A DNA stretch of 64,000 nucleotides from Pelosinus sp. IPA-1 (GTDB taxonomy: Bacteria; Bacillota; Negativicutes; DSM-13327): positions 434,001 through 498,000 of the forward strand of contig NZ_BSVC01000004.1 of NCBI RefSeq assembly GCF_030269905.1, read 5' to 3'. Shown here one piece after another: positions 1 through 7,386 of this stretch (positions are counted from its first letter, which is position 1; each line of letters opens with the position of its first letter). The position numbers and the translations under genes are program-made. The notes beneath the pieces were generated by a model. It had not been told where the DNA came from, did not search any database, and worked only from the letters and a program-made list of their open reading frames with translations.

Positions 1-83
1 TCCCCACGACGAATGGTACAGGTCTTACGACGGCATACTAATTGGCTATGATAATTAGATGAATAAAAATTTAAGGCACGCAT
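1..83 (-). CDS. N-terminus of a small protein, possibly ASCH-domain (partial)
   Basis: Only the first 27 codons are inside the window; the gene runs off the left edge. A strong Shine-Dalgarno (AAGGGGGA, 91-98) sits 7 bases before the ATG at 83; a second in-frame ATG at 86 is too close to it. The readable start is MRALNFYSSNYHSQLVCRRK followed by TCTIRRG. This resembles, from memory, the N-terminus of small ASCH-fold proteins with an LxxGRKTxTIRxG pattern (RNA-linked fold, function unknown). That call is weak because so little is visible. It lies downstream of mtaD on the same strand. Confidence 0.5.
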   Translation of the reverse strand, partial: MRALNFYSSNYHSQLVCRRKTCTIRRG

Positions 84-154
84 CATTCACTCCCCCTTAA
101 ACAAATAACTATTAATCTATTTAAAAGTATGTAATCCACATAATGCTATTATTC

Positions 155-182
155 GTTATATTTTCATTTAAATCCTTTTCAA
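155..182 (-). promoter_or_regulatory. candidate sigma-A promoter for the left-edge gene
   Basis: On the minus strand TTGAAA (177-182), a 16-base spacer and TATAAC (155-160) lie about 70 bases before the partial gene. No terminator was found between mtaD and this gene, so read-through from mtaD is an alternative. The region is AT-rich, so chance matches are likely. Confidence 0.3.
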
Positions 183-219
183 TTCATCTAACTTATGAAA
201 TAAAACTTACTATCAATTG

Positions 220-1500
220 TTATTTAATAAGGCGTATGCCACGTTTATTTGCTTCATACATCACTTGTTCTTCATCAATAGTAGTCAAAGATCTGTTATC
301 AAGAAGAATTTGTCCATCAACTATCACCGTATGAACGTCTCCAGCTCCTGCAGAATACGCAAGTAGGGAGATCCTGTCATGCCGAGGGTACCAATGAGGT
401 GCATGCATATTAAATAAGGTAATATCTGCTTTAAAGCCTGGCTCAATTCTACCTGTTACTTTACCAAGTCCTAATGCTTGCGCTCCATTGATTGTAGCCA
501 TCTCTACAGCCGTTTTTGCAGGAATGAGTAAAGGATCTAGTGCATGTACTTTATGCAGCATAGCCGCCAATCTGAGTTCTTCTAGCATATCTAAATTATT
601 ATTACTTGCAGCACCATCCGTACCTACGCCAATACATAAACCTGCAGAAAGCATAGCAGGTATTGGAGCAATGCCACTAGCCAGCTTCATATTACTTCCT
701 GGATTATGAGAAACTCTAACATTCGCTTGCTTCATAATGGCAATATCATGATCTGATACATGTACACAATGAGCAGCTAACACGCCACATTCAAATAGAC
801 CTATATCTTTCATTAACTCAATGGGAGATTTTCCATGCTTTTTTTTACATTCATCCACTTCTCCAACCGTCTCAGACAAATGAATATGAATTTCAGCCTC
901 CAAGCGTTGCGCTAAAGAAACTACCCGCTTTAAATATTCCGGTGGACAAGTATAGGGAGCATGAGGACCAAGCATCACAGTAATACGCCCATCAGCGGCA
1001 TTATGATACTGATGAAAAAAATCCTCGCTTTCTATTAATGCTTGTTCAGCATTTGGTGCCACCCCTGCCATACCTCTAGCTAATACTGCTCTTATACCGC
1101 TCTCAGCTACAGCTTTGGCTACTTGTGGCATATGAAAATACATATCAGAAAAAGTAGTAGTACCTGATTTAACCATTTCAGCAATTGCAAGCAATGTACC
1201 CCAGTATACGTCTTCGGCTACTAGATTCCCCTCAGCTGGCCAAATTTTATTTTGCAGCCAATCCATCAGCATCATATCATCAGCGTAACTACGAAAGAGA
1301 GTCATAGCTGCATGGGTATGAGTATTTACGAAACCTGGTACTGCCAATTTATCCGTGCAGTCAATAATTTTGTCTGCTTGCCAAGCAGCTGGTATTTCAC
1401 CTACTTGAAAAATGACTGACCCATCTATTGCAATATCTGCAGATTTAACGATACCATCTTGCCCCAATATTTCTGCATTTCTTAACAAAATCTTTGCCAT
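220..1500 (-). CDS. mtaD: 5-methylthioadenosine/S-adenosylhomocysteine deaminase
   Basis: Amidohydrolase-fold metalloenzyme of 426 aa that deaminates methylthioadenosine (MTA) to methylthioinosine and S-adenosylhomocysteine (SAH) to S-inosylhomocysteine. Visible metal and catalytic residues are the HTH pair (H61, H63), H207 in HIHLSE with E210, H244 in AAHCVHVSD, and D295 in GVGTDG. The pattern matches characterised MtaD/SAH deaminases such as TM0936, including the H-x2-E pair. Start ATG at 1500 follows AGGGAGGAC and overlaps the stop of the aldolase gene upstream by one base, so the two are translationally coupled. It is the last gene of the salvage operon. Exact preference for MTA or SAH cannot be read from sequence. 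Confidence 0.93.
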   Translation of the reverse strand: MAKILLRNAEILGQDGIVKSADIAIDGSVIFQVGEIPAAWQADKIIDCTDKLAVPGFVNTHTHAAMTLFRSYADDMMLMDWLQNKIWPAEGNLVAEDVYWGTLLAIAEMVKSGTTTFSDMYFHMPQVAKAVAESGIRAVLARGMAGVAPNAEQALIESEDFFHQYHNAADGRITVMLGPHAPYTCPPEYLKRVVSLAQRLEAEIHIHLSETVGEVDECKKKHGKSPIELMKDIGLFECGVLAAHCVHVSDHDIAIMKQANVRVSHNPGSNMKLASGIAPIPAMLSAGLCIGVGTDGAASNNNLDMLEELRLAAMLHKVHALDPLLIPAKTAVEMATINGAQALGLGKVTGRIEPGFKADITLFNMHAPHWYPRHDRISLLAYSAGAGDVHTVIVDGQILLDNRSLTTIDEEQVMYEANKRGIRLIK

Positions 1501-2168
1501 TAGACCGTCCTCCCTTGTTGCCGTTTACTATAATATTCAATATAGAACTTATGCATCACGTCTATATCTTCATTACTTAAAGGTTGTGCACCACCTATTT
1601 GATTTGCATAAATATAAATCTGTGCAGCCTTTTCAACTAACTCACAGGCTAACATGGCTTCATCAAGTGTCTGCCCACAGCCTACCACCCCATGATTTGC
1701 CATCAAAACTGCATTTTTATTTCCCAGTGTTTTTACAATGTTTTGTGCAAGTAGTTCTGTTCCTGGCAGGGCGTATGCAGCAACATCCACACTCCCCCCT
1801 GTCAATTGAACTAAATCTTCAATTATTGGAGGGATATTTTTATGGGCAACGGCACAAGCGCTAGCAAAGACACTATGTGTGTGAACGATAGCTTGTATAT
1901 CAGTACGAGCTCGGTATACTGCCAAATGCAGCGGCAGTTCTGAAGAAGGCTTGAATTGTCCTTCTACTACTGTACCTACTGCATCAACAATGACAATATC
2001 ATCAACTGTAATCTCGTGATAACCCTTTCCGGATGGAGTGACAGCTATCCATTTTGTTTCAGGTATCCTTACACTTATATTTCCCCAAGTACCAGCAACA
2101 AGTCCCTTATCTACCAAAGCTTGCCCACCTTGTAACACCTCAGATTTAATCTTAGTAATCGGATGCAC
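1500..2168 (-). CDS. class II aldolase, probable 5-methylthioribulose-1-phosphate aldolase (Ald2-like)
   Basis: Class II aldolase/adducin fold, 222 aa, GTG start after TAAGGAG. The fuculose-phosphate aldolase active site is complete: E77 in SSELPLH, zinc ligands H96 and H98 in VHTHS, and H159 in NHG. The related dehydratase MtnB has a Cys-containing segment where this protein has the catalytic Glu, so an aldolase is more likely than a dehydratase. Between mtnA/ahcY and mtaD, the expected substrate is 5-methylthioribulose-1-phosphate (or the 5-deoxy analogue), cleaved to dihydroxyacetone phosphate and an aldehyde. No mtnK, mtnW, mtnX or mtnD is in the cluster. Substrate assignment rests on context; fold and metal site are secure. 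Confidence 0.8.
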   Translation of the reverse strand: MHPITKIKSEVLQGGQALVDKGLVAGTWGNISVRIPETKWIAVTPSGKGYHEITVDDIVIVDAVGTVVEGQFKPSSELPLHLAVYRARTDIQAIVHTHSVFASACAVAHKNIPPIIEDLVQLTGGSVDVAAYALPGTELLAQNIVKTLGNKNAVLMANHGVVGCGQTLDEAMLACELVEKAAQIYIYANQIGGAQPLSNEDIDVMHKFYIEYYSKRQQGRTV

Positions 2169-2188
2169 TCGCCAACACTCCTTAGCTC

Positions 2189-3430
2189 TTAGTCTTGACC
2201 TAAATAAGCTTTTTGTTCATCTGTTAATGTGTCAATGCGAATGCCTAAGGCTTGTAATTTCAACCTAGCTACACTTGCATTTACTTCATCCGGAAAATTA
2301 AATACTTCATTTGGCATTTCCTTATGATGCTCTAAAATATGTAATACTGCAAGAGCTTGCATTGCAAAAGATAAATCCATGATTTCAGTTGGATGTCCAT
2401 CTCCTGCAGCCAAGTTAACTAATCGCCCTTCAGCTAAGAGATATATTTTACGTTTGTCAGCCATAACAAATTCTTCAATATTCTTACGAACTGTGCGTTT
2501 AGAAATCGCTAGTTCTTCCAAGTGCTCCTTGTTAATTTCAAGATCAAAATGTCCAGCATTTGCTAAAACAGCTCCCGATTTCATCACAGCAATATGTTCA
2601 CCATTAATAACATGTTTACAACCAGTTAGTGTAACAAAAATATCACCAAACTTAGCTGCTTCTTCCATAGACATGACTCTAAATCCATCAAATACTGCTT
2701 CAATTGCTTTTATGGGATCAACTTCCGTGATGATTACATTTGCACCTAGTCCTTTTGCCCGCATGGCCACACCTTTGCCACACCAACCATAACCTGCTAT
2801 TACAACTGTTTTCCCTGTAACAGTTAAGTTCGTTGTACGCATAATTCCATCCCAGGTTGATTGTCCAGTTCCATATCGGTTATCAAATAAATATTTACAA
2901 TAGGCATCGTTTACAGCTATCATTGGAAACTTCAAACGTCCTTCTGCTGCTAAGGATCGTAAACGAATAACGCCTGTTGTCGTTTCTTCCGATCCACCTA
3001 AAATATTAGGTAATAGTTCACTTCGTTCCCCATGCAATAAGGATACTAAATCACCACCATCATCAACAATAATATCAGGTTTTGTATCTAAAGCTTTATG
3101 TAAAAAAGTCTCGTATTCTTCCTCCGTCGTATTATACCAAGCAAAAACTTTAATACCTTTTTCAACTAGCGCTGCTGCTACATCATCTTGAGTAGATAAT
3201 GGATTACTTCCCGTCACAGTAACATTTGCCCCAGCATTTTGTAAAACCAATGCCAAATAAGCAGTTTTTGCTTCCAAATGCATAGTTACAACTATGTTTT
3301 TACCACGCAAGGGCTTACTTTTTGACAAATCCTCATTCAATACATTTAAAACCGGCATAAATTCTTTAACCCAATTTATTTTATCATGTCCTTGTGGCGC
3401 TAATTTTATATCTCTAATCATAGATTCCAT
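2189..3430 (-). CDS. ahcY: adenosylhomocysteinase family enzyme, possibly S-inosylhomocysteine hydrolase
   Basis: NAD-dependent hydrolase of the SAHH family, 413 aa. The N-terminal substrate domain keeps H51 (HLEAKTA), the DDGGD motif, E149 (EETTTG), K179 and D183 (FDNRYGTG). The Rossmann motif GYGWCG (213-218) and H294 (NAGHFD) follow. The protein ends at QKAYLGQD and lacks the C-terminal Lys-x3-Tyr tail that in classical enzymes reaches into the neighbouring subunit's NAD site; archaeal-type enzymes share this short end. Start ATG at 3430 follows AAAAGGAG and touches the mtnA stop. Next to an MTA/SAH deaminase, the true substrate may be S-inosylhomocysteine, giving inosine and homocysteine. 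Family certain, substrate inferred. Confidence 0.9.
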   Translation of the reverse strand: MESMIRDIKLAPQGHDKINWVKEFMPVLNVLNEDLSKSKPLRGKNIVVTMHLEAKTAYLALVLQNAGANVTVTGSNPLSTQDDVAAALVEKGIKVFAWYNTTEEEYETFLHKALDTKPDIIVDDGGDLVSLLHGERSELLPNILGGSEETTTGVIRLRSLAAEGRLKFPMIAVNDAYCKYLFDNRYGTGQSTWDGIMRTTNLTVTGKTVVIAGYGWCGKGVAMRAKGLGANVIITEVDPIKAIEAVFDGFRVMSMEEAAKFGDIFVTLTGCKHVINGEHIAVMKSGAVLANAGHFDLEINKEHLEELAISKRTVRKNIEEFVMADKRKIYLLAEGRLVNLAAGDGHPTEIMDLSFAMQALAVLHILEHHKEMPNEVFNFPDEVNASVARLKLQALGIRIDTLTDEQKAYLGQD

Positions 3431-3431
3431 T

Positions 3432-4481
3432 TTACAGCACTCCTTTTATTTTTTGTTGTATTTTAAGAATTTCCTCATTGTAAGGTTGTTTTAAAATCCC
3501 ATATTCTGTTATAATTGCTGAAACTAGTGTATTTGGTGTCACATCGAAGGCGGGGTTAAAAACATCCACTCCTTCTGGAGCCGTCGAAATGCCCGCAAAA
3601 TTTGCTACTTCACTTGCACTTCGCTCTTCTATTGGAATATCAAACCCACTCTCCATTGAAAAATCAAAGGTAGATATCGGCGCTGCGACATAAAAAGGTA
3701 TATTATGTTCTTTTGCCAGTACTGCTACACTATAGGTTCCAATTTTATTAGCTACATCACCATTGAGAGTAATTCTATCCGCCCCTACAATAACAGCTTG
3801 TACCATATTTTTTTTCATTACCCAGCCTGCCATATTGTCAGTAATTAAAGTAACAGGAATATTTTCCTGCATTAACTCCCAAGCAGTTAATCGAGATCCT
3901 TGAAGTAAGGGACGCGTCTCATCCGCGTACACCCTATTAATCTTTCCTTCGGAAAAAGCCTGGCGAATTACACCTAAGGCCGTACCAAGGCCAGCAGTTG
4001 CTAATGATCCAGCATTACAATGGGTAAGTATTGAAACAGGTTCATTAAATAACTGAGCACCATATTGAGAAATTTTATAATTCATTTCACGATCTTCTGT
4101 CGCAATTGCAATAGCCTCTTGTTCTAACTTTAATACAAGATCAGTAAGATCGCTTAACTTATCCGATTTATTAACAACTGACAACATTCTCTCTATAGCC
4201 CAAAATAAGTTTACAGCGGTAGGTCTTGTTTGTCTTAATTCTTCAGCTACTTCCTCAATACCAGTCCAAAAATCATAACTGTTACAAAGTTCTCTTGCTC
4301 CTAGTACAAAGCCAAATGCCGCTGCTGCACCAATCGCTGGTGCTCCCCGTACTTCCAATCGCTTAATTGCTTCTGCTACTCTACGATAATTATGACATTC
4401 AATATATTCTGCTGAATTAGGCAGCAGGGTCTGATTTAGTAAAAGCAAAGATTTATTCTTCCATTCCATTGTCTGTAACAA
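3432..4481 (-). CDS. mtnA: 5-methylthioribose-1-phosphate isomerase
   Basis: Aldose-ketose isomerase of the eIF2B-alpha/MtnA fold, 349 aa, converting 5-methylthioribose-1-phosphate to 5-methylthioribulose-1-phosphate. The catalytic pair is present: C155 in THCNAGSLAT and D235 in GADRI, with the family motifs RGAPAIGAAAA near residue 45 and ADETRPLLQGSRLTAWEL near 186. The start is TTG at 4481, 5-6 bases after GGAGGTGG; the ATG four codons later is a weaker option. It lies 13 bases downstream of mtnP and directly upstream of ahcY, so it supplies the ketose phosphate for the aldolase further along the operon. Confidence 0.93.
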   Translation of the reverse strand: MLQTMEWKNKSLLLLNQTLLPNSAEYIECHNYRRVAEAIKRLEVRGAPAIGAAAAFGFVLGARELCNSYDFWTGIEEVAEELRQTRPTAVNLFWAIERMLSVVNKSDKLSDLTDLVLKLEQEAIAIATEDREMNYKISQYGAQLFNEPVSILTHCNAGSLATAGLGTALGVIRQAFSEGKINRVYADETRPLLQGSRLTAWELMQENIPVTLITDNMAGWVMKKNMVQAVIVGADRITLNGDVANKIGTYSVAVLAKEHNIPFYVAAPISTFDFSMESGFDIPIEERSASEVANFAGISTAPEGVDVFNPAFDVTPNTLVSAIITEYGILKQPYNEEILKIQQKIKGVL

Positions 4482-4494
4482 ATTACCACCTCCT

Positions 4495-5289
4495 TTATAG
4501 TTTAAAGCCGCCGTATTCGGCTAATGCCTGCTGACAACTACAATCTAAAGTAGTATCGATTAAAAGGATTGTATTCATAAGTAACTTCTTAAGCTTTTCT
4601 GTATTTTCATTCATAATTTCAATAACTTCACCGTAGGTTATGGGATTTGGTGAAATACCTGCCGCATAGTTCGTAACCATAGCAATCGTAGAATAGCACA
4701 TTTCGGCCTCACGAGCTAATATAACTTCCGGTACATTTGTCATACCAACTAAGTGCCCCCCCATTTGAGCAAACATGGCAATCTCAGCTGGCGTTTCGAA
4801 ACGAGGTCCTTCTGTACAAACATAAGTCCCAGAAGAATGAATAACAATGCCTATCTTTTGCGAAACTGACAACAAGGCTTCCCGCAAAGTTAAACAATAG
4901 GGACTTGTTAAATCAACATGAACAACCCCTTTGTCGCCACCTTCATAAAAAGTACTCTTTCTAGTTTTAGTAAAATCAATAAACTGATCAACTAAAACGA
5001 AATCTCCCAGCTTCATTGCAGTGTTTAATGAACCAACTGCAGCTGTAGCCAAAATTTTCTGTACTCCAATTTTTTTCATAGCCCAAATATTTGCTTGGTA
5101 ATTAATTAAGTGAGGTGCAATAGAATGCTTACTACCATGTCGTGGAATAAAAGCAATACTCCTCCCGGCAAAATCTCCAACCTTGTAAGAAACTAAACCA
5201 TAAGGAGTTTTGATTTCATCTTGATGTACATTTTCCAAAATAGTAGGATCGTATACTCCTGTTCCACCAATAATTGCGATATTTATCAT
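4495..5289 (-). CDS. mtnP: MTAP-family nucleoside phosphorylase, possibly methylthioinosine phosphorylase
   Basis: Purine nucleoside phosphorylase superfamily, MTAP type, 264 aa. Motifs: GGTGVYD at the N-terminus, FIPRHGSKHSIAPH (phosphate and sugar side), TEGPRFETPAEI, GMTNVPEVILAREAE. At the base-binding loop, MTAP enzymes have Asp-Tyr-Asp (human D220/D222) to recognise the 6-amino group of adenine. Here the aligned residues are N207-Y208-A209. Asn at this place is typical of 6-oxopurine phosphorylases, so methylthioinosine fits better than methylthioadenosine. Start ATG at 5289 follows TAGGAGGTGAC. Products would be hypoxanthine and methylthioribose-1-phosphate, the substrate of the next gene, mtnA. 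Confidence 0.88.
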   Translation of the reverse strand: MINIAIIGGTGVYDPTILENVHQDEIKTPYGLVSYKVGDFAGRSIAFIPRHGSKHSIAPHLINYQANIWAMKKIGVQKILATAAVGSLNTAMKLGDFVLVDQFIDFTKTRKSTFYEGGDKGVVHVDLTSPYCLTLREALLSVSQKIGIVIHSSGTYVCTEGPRFETPAEIAMFAQMGGHLVGMTNVPEVILAREAEMCYSTIAMVTNYAAGISPNPITYGEVIEIMNENTEKLKKLLMNTILLIDTTLDCSCQQALAEYGGFKL

Positions 5290-5351
5290 TTTTTGTCACC
5301 TCCTACCTTTTTGTACTGTTAACTAGATATTTTCTATTATAAACTAGTAAA

Positions 5352-5993
5352 CTATTTAATGCCACAAATCGGTAATAAATCAGACATATTCTCCAGTATG
5401 TAATCCGGCTCTTCAGCTAAGATTGTTTCCCAAGCAACTCGCGACCACCGTACAGCAGCCGTTTTCACATTAGCTTGTCTAGCACTTATCAAATCAAAAG
5501 AACTATCACCTACCATCAAGCATTCCTCCGGTTTAACTTGCAATTTGGCTAGCGCTGCGAGGACAGGTTCTGGATGAGGTTTATGATTCTGACACTGATC
5601 TGCACCAATAATAACTGAGAAATAATGATCGAGATTAAATAATTTTAAGCCGCGTAAGGCTGTACTTTCTGTCTTCGATGTAACGATAGCCATAACAATC
5701 CCGGCCTCATACAATGATTGTAGTGCCTCTACTACTCCATTAAAAGTGGTAATCATTTGATCATGATTCTTTAAACTATATTCCCTATAAGTCTTAATCA
5801 ATTCATCCACTTGATCTGGACCTAAATATTCCATTGCAGTGCGTAGTGTTTTACCAAAAAACTCATAAATCTCATTATCAGCGAGTTCCCTATTATAATG
5901 TTTTCGAAAAGTATGCTTAAAAGAGTTAATAATTAAATCGGATGTGTCAAGAACAGTTCCATCTAAATCAAATAGCACTGCTTTATATAACAA
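5352..5993 (-). CDS. HAD-family phosphatase, PpaX/phosphoglycolate-phosphatase-like
   Basis: HAD hydrolase of 213 aa with all four motifs: nucleophile D9 and D11 in FDLDGT, T105 in IVTSK, K138 in HKPHPEP, and acidic D163/D167 in VGDSSFD. A helical cap of about 60 residues lies between motifs I and II. It most resembles PpaX and Gph; the substrate (pyrophosphate, phosphoglycolate or a sugar phosphate) cannot be read from sequence. Start is TTG at 5993 after GGGGGGCT. It is the first gene of the salvage operon, 62 bases ahead of mtnP, and may clear phosphorylated by-products of the pathway, but that is inference. Confidence 0.8.
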   Translation of the reverse strand: MLYKAVLFDLDGTVLDTSDLIINSFKHTFRKHYNRELADNEIYEFFGKTLRTAMEYLGPDQVDELIKTYREYSLKNHDQMITTFNGVVEALQSLYEAGIVMAIVTSKTESTALRGLKLFNLDHYFSVIIGADQCQNHKPHPEPVLAALAKLQVKPEECLMVGDSSFDLISARQANVKTAAVRWSRVAWETILAEEPDYILENMSDLLPICGIK

Positions 5994-6016
5994 AAGTAGC
6001 CCCCCATTATGCTATT

Positions 6017-6045
6017 ATTATAACCTAAAAGAAAAAGAGGCTCAA
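6017..6045 (-). promoter_or_regulatory. candidate sigma-A promoter of the MTA/SAH salvage operon
   Basis: TTGAGC (6040-6045), a 17-base spacer and a perfect TATAAT (6017-6022) on the minus strand, 24 bases before the HAD gene start. The -35 element lies in the terminator hairpin of the preceding gene, so promoter and terminator share DNA. Confidence 0.55.
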
Positions 6046-6051
6046 AGCCTC
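6026..6051 (-). terminator. rho-independent terminator after the TIGR04086-like gene
   Basis: Stem GAGGCT/AGCCTC (6037-6042 with 6046-6051) with a three-base loop, followed on the minus strand by a T-rich run. It lies about 30 bases past the stop of the membrane-protein gene. Confidence 0.8.
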
Positions 6052-6082
6052 ATTACATGTTTCTTCTAGTTTTATAGAAACA

Positions 6083-6496
6083 TTACAAGTTTACTCCTAC
6101 GATACCGCCCAAAATTCCAACTGCAATCCCGGCAATAACCTTATTTGCTAATACAAATGGTGAAATAGATTCTTGGCTCATTTCCATACCGATACCTACA
6201 GAAATTAAAACATAGATGAATCCAATCATAATGCCGATAACCATTCCCCTAGATGAAGCTTTTTGTGTGGCATACACACTACCAATGAAAATACTAACCA
6301 TAGTTACCCCAACCATAACATACTGCATATAATTATCAATATATGTATTTTCGGTCACTAAACTGATGAGAGATAGAAAAAGAGTACAGACCAGTGAAGC
6401 TATGATACTAACAAAAACTCCCTTAATTATCAATGAAGCCATTCCTGGTCCCTGGGGTGTGGTATTGAATCGTGTCCGCCTAACATATTTAGACAC
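6083..6496 (-). CDS. small four-helix membrane protein (TIGR04086/YrzE-like)
   Basis: 137 aa, GTG start after GGGAGGG. A basic N-terminus (MSKYVRRTRF) is followed by four hydrophobic segments at about 21-44, 58-78, 83-103 and 114-136, the last two rich in Gly. Size, topology and the short loops match the TIGR04086 family of Bacillota integral membrane proteins, whose function is unknown. It is a one-gene unit: its own terminator follows, and an AT-rich hairpin and a possible TATAAT (near 6575) lie upstream. No function is proposed. Confidence 0.75.
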   Translation of the reverse strand: MSKYVRRTRFNTTPQGPGMASLIIKGVFVSIIASLVCTLFLSLISLVTENTYIDNYMQYVMVGVTMVSIFIGSVYATQKASSRGMVIGIMIGFIYVLISVGIGMEMSQESISPFVLANKVIAGIAVGILGGIVGVNL

Positions 6497-6581
6497 AGGA
6501 TTATTCCCTCCCTAAAATAGGTATTCCTAGAATTGCTATTGTAATTTTATGCAGTGTAGTGTTAATTATGCCTATATTATA

Positions 6582-6621
6582 GGATTTATAATAAATTTAA
6601 CTAAAAATTATTTATAAATCC
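6582..6621. repeat. AT-rich inverted repeat at the surE stop codon
   Basis: GGATTTATAATAA (6582-6594) pairs with TTATTTATAAATCC (6608-6621) with one bulged base and a 13-base loop. It covers the surE stop. No U-run follows on the minus strand, so it is at best a weak terminator or an mRNA 3' stabiliser. Confidence 0.4.
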
Positions 6622-7367
6622 CAACTTTTTAATATATCCATAATGCCATAATTAGTTAGATCAAAATGAATTGGTGTAATTGAAATTTTCGACATGTTCA
6701 CAGCAACAATATCACTATCCGGATCATTTTCATTTTCAACAATATTACCACCCATCCAATAATAGGTGCGTCCTCTAGGGTCGCGTCTAGGTTCAAAAAT
6801 ATTTGCATACTCCCTTACACCCAATTTAGTGACTGCTACGCCATCAATTTGTTCTGTTGGGAGTGCAGGTACATTAACATTTAATAAAGTATTTGGTGGT
6901 AATGAGCGGCGAGCTATATTCTGTATTAATTTGCTCGTATATTCAGCCGCTGGTTTAAAGTCATAAGATTCCCAAGAATCAAGTGAAACTGCCACTGATG
7001 GTACGCCATGCAAAGCACCTTCTATTGCAGCACTCACTGTTCCAGAATATAATACATCTGTGCCGAGATTAGGCCCATGATTAATTCCCGATATTACAAA
7101 ATCTTGTTTTTCACTAATTAAAGTTTCTAAAGCAATCTTTACACAATCGGCAGGAGTACCACCTATACGCCAGCCACAAAGAGAAGAACCTTCGGAACAA
7201 TATTTATCTACCCGTATAGGGCTATGCACAGTAATCGCTTGGCTAGTAGCACTACGTTCACTATCTGGTGCCACTACTACGACTTCAGCGATCTTAGAAA
7301 GTTCTTTCCAAAGAGCTTGAATACCAGCTGCATCAATTCCATCATCGTTTGTTAATAAAATACGCAA
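6612..7367 (-). CDS. surE: 5'-nucleotidase SurE
   Basis: Survival protein E, a metal-dependent nucleoside monophosphatase of about 251 aa. The N-terminus LRILLTNDDG carries metal ligands D8 and D9. Also visible are the Ser of APDSERSATSQ and Asn of SGINHGPNLGTDV, followed by the TYYWMGG segment. The frame is open further upstream into queE, but the likely start is TTG at 7367 because GGGGGGAT lies 4-5 bases before it and the protein then has the usual SurE start and length. It follows queE by 19 bases, so it is probably in the same transcript. Confidence 0.92.
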   Translation of the reverse strand: MRILLTNDDGIDAAGIQALWKELSKIAEVVVVAPDSERSATSQAITVHSPIRVDKYCSEGSSLCGWRIGGTPADCVKIALETLISEKQDFVISGINHGPNLGTDVLYSGTVSAAIEGALHGVPSVAVSLDSWESYDFKPAAEYTSKLIQNIARRSLPPNTLLNVNVPALPTEQIDGVAVTKLGVREYANIFEPRRDPRGRTYYWMGGNIVENENDPDSDIVAVNMSKISITPIHFDLTNYGIMDILKSWDL

Positions 7368-7386
7368 ACCTATCCCCCCACATTCA

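Noticed and set aside
1412-1864. 150-codon plus-strand frame opposite mtaD and the aldolase
   Set aside because: Antisense shadow of two certain genes; no recognisable domain or start signal.
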